From the NCBI RefSeq assembly GCF_000699445.3, contig NC_067201.1:15059501-15123500 (forward strand): 64,000 nucleotides of DNA, written 5' to 3'. Shown piece after piece: positions 1-11,100 of this stretch. The position numbers were made by a program, and so were the translations under genes. Every line of letters begins with the position of its first letter. Positions within the stretch are counted from its first letter, which is position 1. The DNA is from Schistosoma haematobium (taxonomy: Eukaryota; Platyhelminthes; Trematoda; Strigeidida; Schistosomatidae). The notes under the pieces were generated by a model. The model had not been told where the DNA came from. It made no database searches and was given only the letters and a program-made list of their open reading frames with translations.

Positions 1-331
1 CCAGGTGCCCAGACCGAAGCAGGTGGTTATCTTAGGGGGCCACATCCAGAGCCTTTGACCTAAAGGTCTGACCCGCAAGGCAATGCCATCCCGTGGAAGC
101 CGGTGACCAACCATTGGTTCATACGCCATTTGTTCCTTCAGGATACTCGAGCCCATGTGCACTATCGGTTTGGGATCCGGTTAGAGCGACGGACATTCGC
201 TTTTCGTCCTCTCGATTTCGTAAACAACAGTAATGCCACGAGAAGGCAGTGAGTAGGACTTCCCTGGCAGGGGCTGTATACGCGTGGTCGTGTGAGAGCA
301 TTTCGAGAGCCATACCAGGGCATTTGGGGAC
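1..331 (-). repeat. Family S short interspersed repeat, copy 1 (3' end cut by window edge)
   Basis: This is the reverse-complement of the S repeat also seen at about 10975-11445, 19352-19880 and 50085-50575. Shared blocks include the 'ggtggttatcttaggggg' stretch near 25-42, the 'tggttcatacgccatttgtt' stretch near 114-133 and the 'gaaggcagtgagtaggactt' stretch near 242-261. The tail that should carry the A-rich 3' end lies to the left of the window. No long open frame is conserved between copies, so I read it as a non-autonomous retroposon and not a gene. Confidence 0.7.
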
Positions 332-344
332 AAGTGAAAACCTT

Positions 345-1135
345 GGGTAAAGTTGGATGATTTAGGGTTTGCAAATGATATAGCCCCTCTATTTCATACA
401 CATTTACAAGTGAAAAACAAAATCCTGAAGTATAACGTAGTGAGAACCAACCCAATCACATTATGAAGGAGCTCTGGAAGAGGCGGAAAGTTTTATGCAA
501 CTGGGTAGCATCGTCGATGAACAAGAAGGATCCGATGCAGGTGTGAAGGCAAGGATTGGCAAACTAACGACAGGATTCCTACTATCGAAGAATATATGGA
601 ACTCAAAACAACTGTCAGCCAACATCAAAGTCAGAATCTTCAATATGAACGTCAAGAAAGTCCTATTGTACAGAAGTGAAAATTTAAGAACTACTATACC
701 CATCATTAAAAACGTATGGATACTCATAAAGTTTTCCACACAAGATGTCTTATATCCGTTGGCCGGATACCATCGGCATCAATCTACTACGGCATAGAAC
801 AAACCAGATGCCGGCTGAAGAGGAAATTACGAAGGACACTGGTAGTGGGTAGGATATTCGTTGAGGAAATCATCAGTGCATCACGAGCAAGCCCTAACTT
901 GGAATCATCAAAGGCAAAAGGAATAGAGACAGACCAATCAACACATTGCGCCAGAAGCTGTAGGCAGATATCAAAATAAAAAAATAGCATCCGGCAACAA
1001 CTGGAAAGAATACAAGATCGAGTAGGTTGAATGTCCCTGACCGGCGGCTTGTGCCGCACGAGGAGTAACAGACGCATGTACGAAAGTAAGGTTATATGTA
1101 ACTTGGTAGGCATATTGTCCTAAATTTTTGTTTTA
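345..1135 (+). mobile_element. LINE family A (RTE-like) 3' fragment, degenerate
   Basis: The three-frame translation follows the C-terminal reverse-transcriptase half of the family A element at 13458-14600. It passes a decayed FADD-type palm (read as FAND), then the LGSIVDEQ block (near 505-530), KARIGK (near 547-565) and [10 protein letters not shown] (near 590-620), and ends in the QALTW and tail region. It contains several stops and frame changes. The 3' end near 1060-1110 matches the 'gaggagtaac aggcgtaagtaa' end of the better copy. It is a 5'-truncated dead copy. Confidence 0.75.
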
Positions 1136-1391
1136 AGTAAGTGACGAATTTTAATTATCATTCGCAAACTTATTATAATAATACTTTATAATAAAGTACA
1201 GGTTTATGTATTAGCCAGAATTGGTGGTTGGAGATATACTATTCCAAAGACTGAAGTCTTGGGTCAATGACCCAGTAACAGTAATTTGTGGACTTGAGGT
1301 TGTAACCTATTTTGTCCTTTTGAAAAATAAACAATTCAGATGTTGAATTCTGAGGACATCTTTACAATTGAACAAGAAACACATCACGTAC

Positions 1392-1693
1392 CTGTGGAAT
1401 GTTATCTCTTATATCCCATATCTGGACATCTTTATCGGAACAACATAGTAACGAAGATATTCCAGGTGAATAGTCGATATCCACAAGATTTGTTTCAGTA
1501 GGTATCTTTTTGCTGTCATTATTTGTTTGCATTGATGGTAAATGAAGTGAATGCAATTGAAATCCTCTAACTTCATATACCATATCATGATTATTATGAG
1601 TAACAAGAATATTGTCACTGTACTTTTGAGGTAAATGGCCCACAATATTTAACATATTGTGCTGAGGAAATGGTAACTTGTTGAGAAACAAAA
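1392..1693 (-). CDS. WD40-repeat protein, single internal exon (gene partial)
   Basis: The minus strand reads an acceptor (pyrimidine-rich tract ending in 'ccttacag' just above 1693), about 100 open codons, and a donor 'CCACAG|gtacgtg' at 1392/1391. The frame ends with SSLLCCSDKDVQIWDIRDN, a classic WD40 strand pattern (hydrophobic stretch, D, then V-x-I-W-D). The earlier part, NILVTHNNHDMVYEV, reads like the variable strands of the preceding blade. No other exon of this gene is recognised in the window, so the rest presumably lies in or beyond the repeats on either side. A nucleolar WD40 protein of the UTP13/TBL3 type is one possibility from the wording of the strands, but this is weak. The exon itself is well supported by its splice sites and frame; its identity beyond WD40 is open. 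Confidence 0.7.
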
Positions 1694-1699
1694 CTGTAA

Positions 1700-2960
1700 G
1701 GATTAAGAGTTAATAAAAACATTTGAGGTTAGTGATAAACTTCAGAATAGATATCTATACAATAGGATTTATTTTGATTCAATAAAGAACTGGGAAACTG
1801 TGACAAGAAAAACAAGTATTTACAAGAACATAACCGGATTTTTCCAAATCCTTACGAAAATTGAGGTGAACGTTTATCATGAATACGGTTAAAACAATCA
1901 TTCATAAATATGAAAGTCATACATTATTTCGACTGGATGAACTCCAGTTTGTATCATGGATTATGATTTAACGAATGATGCATAGCCTGAGGACTGTTTA
2001 AATCAATTAAATAGAATGCTTATCGATAGGTGATACACAGTTATACGACATATGACAAATGTTTATAAGAAAGGACAATTGGTGCAAATTTCGGATTGGA
2101 CTAAGGTTAAAAACAAGACAGTAAGAAGATTAGGTTTCTCTTTAGTATAATGAAATATTCAAATAGAAACAGTAAGATACAAAATAAACATAGTTATACA
2201 CCATAGGGATTGAAGGATATGAATTTTGTAGGTCACTCACTGGCTAATGCGATTACGAAAAGGCTGTCAGGTTGTTTAAACTTGTTACTACCAGAAAAAT
2301 GTCAAGAAAAACTTTTTTGCAGTAGTAACAAGCAAAATAGTACATTTTTCTCAAGACTCAACGGACGAGTATACTGTATACTTAGGAAGTTCGCCTTTAA
2401 TTCCCCAAGTCAATCAAATCATCTGAGTACAAAACATGAAACAAAATAGTGGTTTGGATGAGAACGATTTATTATTAATTTTTACATGAGTAGTGGTCAA
2501 TAATGTTTGCATAGGAAGATCGGAGAAACGTCAACATCGAAGATGACAGAAAAATTAATTGTCGTCAACCATCATCTAAAAAATAATTAATGAGTGGTTT
2601 GCGTACATATGTGAAGAAAACTTAGTCCCGACGAGATGCTCATATATTTCAATGTTGAGACGCTACATTCAATTAGTTTCAACATACTCGATGCAAGCGA
2701 GAAGCTTGATATGGGTTCAAAGAACATTTATTTACTGATCAGTATAAGTGAATGTAACCCAATTTATAATTTACTCAAGTCAGCGATTTTTCCTAAGAAT
2801 GATCAAATTCTTTCCCGAAAATTCACCCAAAATTACCCGGAATTTTTTAAGCAAGGAAAAACATGGTTTTACGAAAGGTCTATCATGCGGGAGAAGATTG
2901 GGTTGCAGTGAAAGACAGAAATATTACAGTGAATGTAACTCTCATAGATCTGAATAAAGC
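1700..2960. other. Stretch without recognised gene
   Basis: AT-rich sequence with two short plus-strand open frames (2210-2449 and 2636-2911) that show no motif, splice support or repeat match visible by eye. I see nothing I can name. Confidence 0.5.
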
Positions 2961-2965
2961 CGTTG

Positions 2966-4290
2966 AGTCTCTCGGCGATACTATAATTTATGGACGACCT
3001 TTGAACGAATCTTAGGTGGACTTGATAAGTGTTAACCAATCAGCAAACAGTCAGTAGAGTAATAATATATTATGCAAAACCAAAGAAATAATGTGGATAC
3101 ATTTCTTATACATGGTTCAAAAAACTTGTCAAGGCTAGAAAAAGGTTCAGAGGTTCTAAAATCGTAATGCATGAAGTAGAGGAAGTCATCCATATAGCTA
3201 GAGAACAGTTGACATCTGGAGCCATGATAAAGTTTCAAAAACTTTTTCAGCCTCGACCACATAGTTTCAATATTGTTTGTGTGCACTCCAGTTGTCTAGT
3301 ACACAAAATACCAATAGCGGATAACGACACGATGTACAAAACCAAGCCCATGCAGGAGTCTGTACGCTCTCCAATCATCCGTATATATTGTAGTGCCTGG
3401 CTACAGCCAGTGTTACTGGTGATTTTATTATCCAGTTCTCAATAATTATCATGATTTGCTTTAGTTAGGAATTATATATAGGGTTTTCATCACGAACTGA
3501 TATCAGCTATAATGCCAGAAATCTACTTAGCCAAATAGATAAAAAGCTTTCGCGCCAAAATCCGAGATCCGTTATCTTATACCTACTCGATTCGTCCACA
3601 AATTATGGTCTCACCGTTTTATTTGTTATAAACGCTCAACTATCACGTTTTGTACAAAATCCCCTGTGAATCGATCGCACGTTAGCATTGTAAAACGTGT
3701 AATCAGCAGTCACTGGAAGACGAGAAGACCTAAAGCCACAACACACACAATGTTAACTGAACTCTCTACACCACAGAAAGAACGAGGAATGGAGGCCAAT
3801 AGACGTTTATTTTAAAAATCAAAATCCGTGGGTTCTGTACAGAAAGACAGCTAGTTTACAAAACGGTCTTATGAGTCATCCTGTAAGTTCAGTGCGTGTA
3901 GGGCTTGCTCTTCTTCTTCTAAAGCGTTTATTCTTGCTTGCCCTGCAATAGAAGGAAAACAAAATCTATTAACAACATCATACATGATGATTTTAATCCC
4001 GTTACAGCATTATGCACTGAACTTGGCGCTGTGACCTTGAAATATCTAAGACGCTTTTGATTGGCTTGTCCATAAGTTGCTTGTCAAGGTAACTCAAGAA
4101 TCGTTCAAAATTCGTCCACAAATTATAGTCTCGCCAAGTTTTTAAATCATGTAAAAGAAGAATATCCACTATAATTCATTACTTATTTATAATATATTTT
4201 CACTTTATACTAACTGTCTTCTGATTGGCTAATAATTATCAAGGTCATTTAAGATTCGTTCAAAGGTCGTCCCTAAGTTAGAGTCTCGCC
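2966..4290. repeat. Cluster of a short interspersed motif (consensus ACAAATTATAGTCTCGCC)
   Basis: The 20-odd base block 'GTCCACAAATTATAGTCTCGCC' and close variants occur near 3594-3616, 4111-4133 and 4267-4289 (plus sense) and near 2973-2993 (reverse sense). The sequence 'ctgattggct' lies near two of them (4217-4226 and, in variant form, 4048-4057). A longer block, from 'ttttcatcacgaactgatat' at 3483 to the motif at 3594, recurs reverse-complemented at about 24120-24265. I take this to be an unnamed repeat family. Confidence 0.5.
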
Positions 4291-4301
4291 GGTTGTATAC
4301 A

Positions 4302-5052
4302 ATGATGCACAACATTTCTTCACCTATTACTGATTTGAGTACAAATGTAAAGCTGTTACTAGCGAAGTTCAGTGAACGCGAACATCTGCATCCATCCGAT
4401 TGCTGACTATCAAGTCAGCAGTTCCCTTTGTCATCTGAAGAGGAACTGCAGATGCTGGACACTGGTTTGCAGCAGAAAGAAATCAGGGACAGATTTGTAA
4501 GTCAACAACATTAATTGAATAATTTGTTCGTATTACAGATGGCAATGGTAACGAGGTTAGTGGATAATGATCCTAAAACCTCAATGCGATATATTTTGTC
4601 GTACCTCATGACACCTGAGGTGGCCAGTAATTTCACGCTACTTGGCACTTCTTCAAAATGAGCACTTCAGAAATGCCGGTTTTACGGCTGCATATGAAGT
4701 AATCTATGTCTATTATTTAAACTTCAGGTGCATTGACAAATCGCTTTTTGTCATCCTCTGTCAATGAAAAAGACGTTTCGAAGCTGTACGACATGGCGAC
4801 ACAAGGTTATTTTCACGATATCAGAGACAAATTGATAAAGCGTAATAGGAGGAAACAAGAGCAGGTATGCACTAATTTAAAGTGATAACTTGGCTATTGC
4901 TCTATAGTTATAGTCAACAGTATTAACGAACATAACCGTAAGTGAAGCTTCAAGTATCTGGCTGTGCCAAAGCATGTCATCTAGATATCGTTGTAACTTC
5001 TTTTGTTCTTTACACTTCAGAGTTCACAGGAAGATTATTTTCATTCTCAATA
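4302..5052 (+). pseudogene. DUF4806-like spliced gene, apparently broken
   Basis: Four pieces can be spliced. Exon 1 (4302-4500) starts ATG ATG CAC and contains FPLSSEEELQML followed by IRDRF, with donor 'TTT|gtaagt'. Exon 2 starts after 'gtattacag' near 4540 and reads MAMVTRLVDND and ILSYLMTPEVASNFTLLG. Exon 3 follows 'aaacttcag' near 4727 and reads LTNRFLSSSVNEKDV, YFHDIRDKLIKR and KQEQ before 'gtatgc'. Exon 4 follows 'tacacttcag' near 5020 and stops at TAG 5050-5052. The order (F-P-L-x-T/S-x-E-E-L head, hydrophobic middle, terminal RDKLIKR) resembles the DUF4806 family, whose function is unknown. An in-frame TGA at 4404-4406, a second TGA in exon 2 with the related frame resuming one base off, and a poor exon 2/3 junction suggest a recent pseudogene. 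A functional gene with different splicing is still possible. Confidence 0.45.
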
Positions 5053-5099
5053 GTGGAACATACGTGGCTAAAGGAAGTAATTCGTGAAATGTATTTTAC

Positions 5100-5664
5100 G
5101 TTCTACTTATTTTTTTTTTAACAAACATTATTTTGTAAATGAGCTTACTTTATTACTTACATGGGAAACTATTGAAGTGTTGAGAAAGTGTGCTTGATTG
5201 TCAGTGAAGTTGCGATTAAACACACATGCTTTATTAATAATACATCACCTGTTTCTTTTTTTGGAGATCTTTTCAAATAACAATGAATTGGCAATTACAA
5301 TGAAAATGCATAACGATTGATACTCAAGCTTCTGCCATAATGTTGTGTAGTGATACGCTTTCCCTTTTCAATAAATTTATTTGGACATATACCATTTTTC
5401 ACGTAGATTGCAGTTTCAGTGTGGTGTGTTGTGGGAATAGAGGCGAACACAGGTGACCTTTGGTGTTATGCAAAAGTAGACAATCCAGCGTATATTTAGG
5501 CGAAAAGTAGACAATTCTGCGACATTCGAGAAGCAGAGCGACAAAAAGGGTGGAACCCGCATCATTTCTCCCGGACAGGCAAAAAAGCAGACATTTTTGG
5601 CGCGTTTCCCTTTTATTTTCCAACGCATGTTCGCCTTTTATTTCCGCTTTATTAGTTGTTTGGG
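5100..5664. other. Stretch without recognised gene; short repeated motif
   Basis: AT-rich sequence with an AATAAA-type signal near 5371 that could serve the locus at 4302-5052. Between 5468 and 5600 a block of the form AAAAGTAGACAAT plus a trailing GCG recurs imperfectly three times. No coding content is recognised. Confidence 0.4.
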
Positions 5665-5789
5665 TAAATACAAGCTATGTTATGAAGATATACACTGGTC
5701 AGGTACTTGTAGTTCTCATTTTGTTAGTGTTAAGTCAGCGCTAAATCTCAAACCAGAGGAGTGGCTATGAAAGTTGTACTAACTGATGA
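5665..5789 (+). repeat. Left arm of a 125-bp inverted repeat
   Basis: This is identical, apart from one base, to the reverse complement of 6924-7048. The arm holds a splice-like block: 'cactggtcag|gtacttg' as a donor and 'gttaagtcag' as an acceptor about 36 bases later, in a frame reading YEDIHWS and then LNLKPEEWL before a stop. It could be a duplicated piece of a host gene or the end of a transposon. Confidence 0.75.
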
Positions 5790-6596
5790 CTCCTTTATCC
5801 TTGATTGTGTGCATATTACGAATCCCAAATCTAATACATCCAGTTTTGCTCAGCTAGATCTGCCTGCTTTAAGTTGAACTACTTCAGGAGTTCTTATTTA
5901 TTATATCAGGTTGAATACTTCTAATTATCACAGTGGCTTGCCTGACTTTTAGTTTTTATTTTTATCTGACACGTGGAAGTATTGCACACTCAATTTAACT
6001 TGAGGTAAAGAAATATAAATCTATCCGACTTCTATTCGGTTTAATTGTAAGTTACAGTCATAACCAACGTGGAGTCTGGTACAAATGTTTGTAGCTCAAA
6101 TCGCCATAGCAAGATGAAAAGAGGGTTCAAATAATGCAGTAGTAATGATAATGAGAAAGGCAATATTAGGGATATGGTATTTAAAAATTAGAATAAAGCA
6201 ATAGATCTAGATTAGGATGAATATGCACTCATTCATTCTGTATTTGAATCTAGAATCGACGGATCGTCAGTATTGGTTTTCGCATTTAGTCGCTCATAGT
6301 CTCCAGTTGGACAGCTACCTTAAAAGACGTTCGTGGAAGTCAGCTGCTGCGTGGCAGACCCAGGCTTCGATACTGTCGGGCCAACTGGCTTTAATGGAAA
6401 TGAGGGAGGCGAAAGGGTTCTAATCTTAAATAACTTAGGAGTGTGTTCCACCATGAAGAATATTAAATATACCAATGAACGAGAGAAAAATATCACAGTA
6501 TGTAAAAATCCAAGTGTAAAAGTTATATGTAGTGTCCCAACAAGGAACAGACAGTCTACGAGTTAGTGTACCAGATCGCATCGGGCCGACCACTAA
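5790..6596. other. Spacer between inverted-repeat arms, no recognised gene
   Basis: Short open frames at 6217-6423 and 6333-6566 lack recognisable motifs. The right end runs into an old LTR fragment. Confidence 0.35.
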
Positions 6597-6919
6597 CGAT
6601 GCCACAAGTATCCGGAGTTTGACAACGCCTTAACTAGTAACACCCTTAGAATCGAAGTATGCCAACCCACTCAAATCAAAAGTCATGAATGAAGGAGTTC
6701 GAAGATATATTTGGAAGGTTATCAGTATGTTGAAGGAACGTCTGGTTTAAGCTGGCTAGTAGTTGAAAAGAATGAGTAGCACAGCGTACCCACTCGTGGT
6801 CTGGTGCGGATGCGTGACCGAGCGCCTTCAGCTAGGTGAGTCCATTAAAACGAATGTGGTCAGCATCCAATGTCGAAGACATAAAGAGCTATTGATTTTG
6901 GGGATTTATTTGCCGCTAT
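6597..6919 (-). mobile_element. Degenerate solo LTR of the CsRn1/Boudicca-type gypsy family
   Basis: On the minus strand this aligns along its full length with the 317-bp LTRs at 27845 and 32759. The start is 'tagcggcaaataaatccc' (reading down from 6918), the middle holds 'gctgaaggcgctcggtca' (reading down from about 6833), and the end is 'ggatacttgtggcat' (near 6613-6599). Substitutions are frequent and no internal region is attached. It is a much older insertion of the same family, reduced to one LTR. Confidence 0.75.
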
Positions 6920-6923
6920 AGAA

Positions 6924-7048
6924 TCATCAGTTAGTACAACTTTCATAGCCACTCCTCTGGTTTGAGATTTAGCGCTGACTTAACACTAACAAAATGAGAA
7001 CTACAAGTACCTGACCAGTGTATATCTTCATAACGTAGCTTGTATTTA
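6924..7048 (-). repeat. Right arm of the 125-bp inverted repeat
   Basis: Reverse complement of 5665-5789 with a single mismatch (tacgttatg against tatgttatg). It begins four bases beyond the old LTR, so the LTR is at or near the border of the palindromic unit. Confidence 0.75.
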
Positions 7049-7888
7049 GTTAAACCATCAACTGGGTAATGATGAAAAGGTTGAACATAAATATAGACCA
7101 ACAATAATAAACACTGCAACAAGTCTAAATCGAATCTTATACTTACTACAGTATTTGAGAGTCCAATATCCACATTATTCTTCTGCTAACTAGTAGCAAA
7201 GTGAGTAAAATGATTGTGAAACGTTATTTTTTGAGGGTATAGAGTGAGAATGACAATGCTAAATATAGCGAATGTCTCATTTCGTCTCTTTAGATCGTAC
7301 ACGGCATACATATCTACAGTGCCTCTAGTTCCTAATCCTGTACCATTTATTCTAAAGACTTTAACTAGTGAAACTATATTTCATGGACGAAATAAACAGA
7401 TACCATCTCCTAAATTTTTTTAAGCGAAGTCCACTCATGCACACGGACACAGTGCATTTTTATGTGATAGGTGATGTCATTTCGTGATGAAAACCGTAAC
7501 TCTGATCCTAATTAGGAATGATTTTGAGACTTAAAGATCTGTTTGGATCTATATTAGTGTTAAAGAACATGGACAAACTAAATCCATTAGGACGAGTTCG
7601 TTGTTTTTTATTTACAGGCAGATTAACTTGTAGATGTTAATAGACTAAGTAATCGTATAAAATCTCTCCACGCTTTGCAATATTATTGTTTTCTTTTCTA
7701 TAAACTATCCATTTATAAAAGCTGCCTTCTGATTGGCTAGAGAAGTAGATGAAAATTCATCGCGATTGTTTTAATTTCGTTCCCATACAATACTTTAACC
7801 GCCCAGTGAAGTTTGAGTAAACAAAAAACTTAAAAGGAAACTATGAAGGTATATTGTATGTACATTCTTATAACAGAGAAATCACGTT
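7049..7888. other. Intergenic DNA 3' of uL3m
   Basis: No gene recognised. A 'ttctgattggct' block (about 7727-7738) and a 'gtgatgtcatttcgtgatga' block (about 7471-7490) are shared with the unnamed repeat family of 2966-4290 and 23880-24410. Confidence 0.4.
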
Positions 7889-8188
7889 TCAAATAGAGTC
7901 TTCTGAATAGGAAATGGAAGGACTATAACTTGGATGTATTGATTCATGGTAAATATCTTGTTCAAAATCATCATCAACATCAAGGCACAAGCTTGGATCG
8001 AGTTGATTTGAATTAGTTTCATCTACTATAGAGGGAGGAAAATAAGTTGGGACTGGTGGTGGATTAGCAATTAATTCACGTCGACGATTTCTTAACCAAG
8101 AGTCGTTCAAATGGCAGTAGGCATGTACAGGCCCTGGTGTTGTACCTGTTACATATATAAGTCCAAGTTTTGGATTAATCCTCACAAT
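7889..8188 (-). CDS. MRPL3: uL3m last coding exon
   Basis: Acceptor 'ttctctccag' precedes ATT GTG AGG. The frame reads [20 protein letters not shown], aligning with the WRINTKHNIIYVNGSVPG stretch of mammalian MRPL3, then PVPTYFPPS and an aspartate/glutamate-rich tail to the TGA at 7889-7891. It joins in phase 0 with the exon ending in GVM at 12640. Confidence 0.93.
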   Translation of the reverse strand: MVRINPKLGLIYVTGTTPGPVHAYCHLNDSWLRNRRRELIANPPPVPTYFPPSIVDETNSNQLDPSLCLDVDDDFEQDIYHESIHPSYSPSISYSEDSI

Positions 8189-11100
8189 CTGGAGAGAATA
8201 AATATACGAGAATATAAAAAAAGCACGAGAAACTGTCTCAAGGTATAGATATATATATTCTTAACAAGTTCAATAGAATAAAACTAATAAACGTATTAGG
8301 TCCTAGTTCAAGTAAGCTTCCCATTTAATTGGAAGCTGAGTTACTTGCTTATACTTGTGCTCTTAAAAACTACTTGATCACTTTCCTTTTATATTTGAAA
8401 CAGTTCTGTCATTACGTTTACGTCAAAGTTCAGGTGGTTTCATTTGAAATTTATTATCTATGGGGTTACATAACCTTGTTGTAAACTCACATTTAGTTGC
8501 TAACAGATGGGAGCAATCGTTCGGAAACTATGGATATTTAAATCAATTGAACAACCTCAGGCCAAAGAGATTATGTTTATCAAGTAATATATAACGTCGT
8601 TGATCGCATAGATGGAATGTATCCTCGATCAATGGCAAACAGACTAGCTCTATAACGAACCAACGGTGACTGATATTGATAGAATCTGCTAGAAATCTAC
8701 CAGTTTCAATTGCTAATTTATATGTACACGTTTTTCGAGCAATTTTGATAAGTCACTACCAAAAGAGTACAGACCTCCTGCTTCTGATAATTTTTCATAA
8801 TTACTTGAAATTCAAATAGTGCTATACAAAAAGCGTAACCAGGTAATCTAGAAAACCTAGAAATTTAATGCGAATTAAACAAACTTGATTACAAAGCTAG
8901 ATGAGTATAATGTGATGTAATTTACTTACTAAGCACATATTCATGTGCTCAATGAATGATACTACCTGACTGCTTAGGCAAAAATGGAACTCGAACTTAG
9001 AACCTAGTGTCTCTACTAATTAATATAAAGACTTCATCTAAAAACCTAATCAGTAGGCTCAAGTATCCAGGTCATACCAACAATGAAATGTTAACATATA
9101 TTGAATGATAGAAGTGATTGTTCGTTGTATTCTTCCTGTGATTATTTGCTAAGCTCCATACTATTTCTGCAGGTCTATAAAACCATAATTCACAATAACA
9201 TATTGGAGCACATTATCTTCAAAGTAACTGAATTGCTTGATCATTGAGATTTAGAATCTTATAATATAGAATCAGAGGAAGCCAAAACAGTTTTTACTGT
9301 TAGATATTATTTACTACTAGACTAAATAAATTTTACTGGAAAAATCAGACGTATTTAGGACATTTTTATAGTGCATACAGCTTGGTGATATGCATCAATG
9401 ATCTAAGGTATTCACAAACACACAATAATCAGACATATATGTTTGCACAATATACAGTAGATTTTACCCGGTGTAAAGTGTAGTATAATCATTTATATTG
9501 ATAAATCGAAAATTGGGAGGGATGTGAATTGGAATCTATAATTGAAAATCACTAAAAAAACATCCTCATCTTTATCAAAAAAAGAGTAATATCGGACAAC
9601 GAATGCAATACCTTTTAGTAACAAAGAATGCAAAAGTTCATAACGTGGGGTTGATTAATATAATCATTGGCAGTGGGAGTGATGGTGGTAAACGTTAAGA
9701 AAATCAACAAAACAGTGGATAGTAAATAGTGTATTACTGTTTCAGATTGATAAAGTACTTACTGAATAGAATATTAGACACAATCAACGTGTAATAAGCA
9801 CTGTAACATGTATTATTAAGTGTTAACACGTGTACATATTCAGTCTTGTTTTTGTGTTATTTATTTATTTATTTGAATACATAAAAAATGACACAAGAGG
9901 GTACCAGATATATATGCCCCACACAAAACAATGTAAGGTGCGTATAAGAAAGAAAGGAAAAAAAAGAACGATAACGACCACAGATTACTGTATGGTAGTG
10001 TAATAATAATGGTAAAAATGGGGGAACGAAAAGGTACAATCAGAAAGAATTCTTTCAGTTAAGGAGAACACAACCACTTTTTATGAAGAAAGTAAAAGAA
10101 GGTTACAGCAGGATCACTACTGGCTTCTATTCTGAGGCATATCTGATAACGTCTCTAGCCACTGCGTTGCACCATCTCTCGGACCCCAACCAGGGAATCG
10201 AGAAGGACCAACACAAGACAGTCCTTTGCAGTCTTCTTTCATGCCACGACATCATGTCATATACTGACCACCTCTCTGCTTTTTCCAACCAGTCCCAGAG
10301 TCGGCAAATAATGCACGACGTGGAATTCTCTGGGACAACATTCGTAGAACATGTCCAAGCTACCGAAGTCGATGTTTCAAGATGGTGACACCAATTGCAT
10401 TATCGTCTCTGTGCCCGAACACACGATGCCGAACCTCTGCAATACTAACATGGTGTTGCCACTGGATGTCAGCAATCCTTCGGAAACAACGATGATCGAA
10501 CACAGAGAGTCGTTTAACATCCTTAACTCGGAGAGGCCAGATTTCACAAACATAGAGCAGAACTGCTCTCACCAACGCGTTTTAGATCCGACCTTTTACA
10601 GCCAGACTGACCCAGACTGGCATAAGCCGCTCTAGTTTTCACTATACGTGAATCGATCTCATCACTCACGCCACCACCAGCACTTATGTAGCTACCTAGA
10701 GACACGAAATTTCACGTTTTTAGTGGAGCATGAACCTTATTATTACCATAATAATGATCTTTGCTGCGTGGTACGTTTTGCTAACAACTGATTTTAGCTT
10801 TTGTTTTAATACAAGGCTATTTAATTCACCACTGAACGGTAGGGTGATGTACGTACGGTTTTTTGAGCCAGAAATGTAGTAGGTTTCACTCTGCTATGAC
10901 CTTTCCATCGATTTATAAATTTTAAATGATAACCATGTTTCGTCAATGTTCTGTTCAACATCACTTCATGTTTATTTACTTATTTTATGTCAACACATAG
11001 ATAATGGTACAAAGAGGCACCAAATACATATGCGCCACACAAATCTCATTCGACATGTGTGAGGGCTGTGATACTGCCCGGGTGCCCAAACCAAAGAAGG

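Noticed and set aside
2636..2911. Plus-strand frame of 91 codons as a gene
   Set aside because: No motif, no splice or promoter support, and low-complexity AT-rich composition.
4404..4406. TGA in the DUF4806-like exon read as selenocysteine
   Set aside because: No SECIS-like structure was recognised and a second break is present in exon 2; a pseudogene is simpler.
10083..10388. Plus-strand 101-codon frame, identical to a minus-strand frame at 18707-19012
   Set aside because: Both are antisense shadows of the LINE B2 polyprotein; their identity only reflects the inverted repeat copies.
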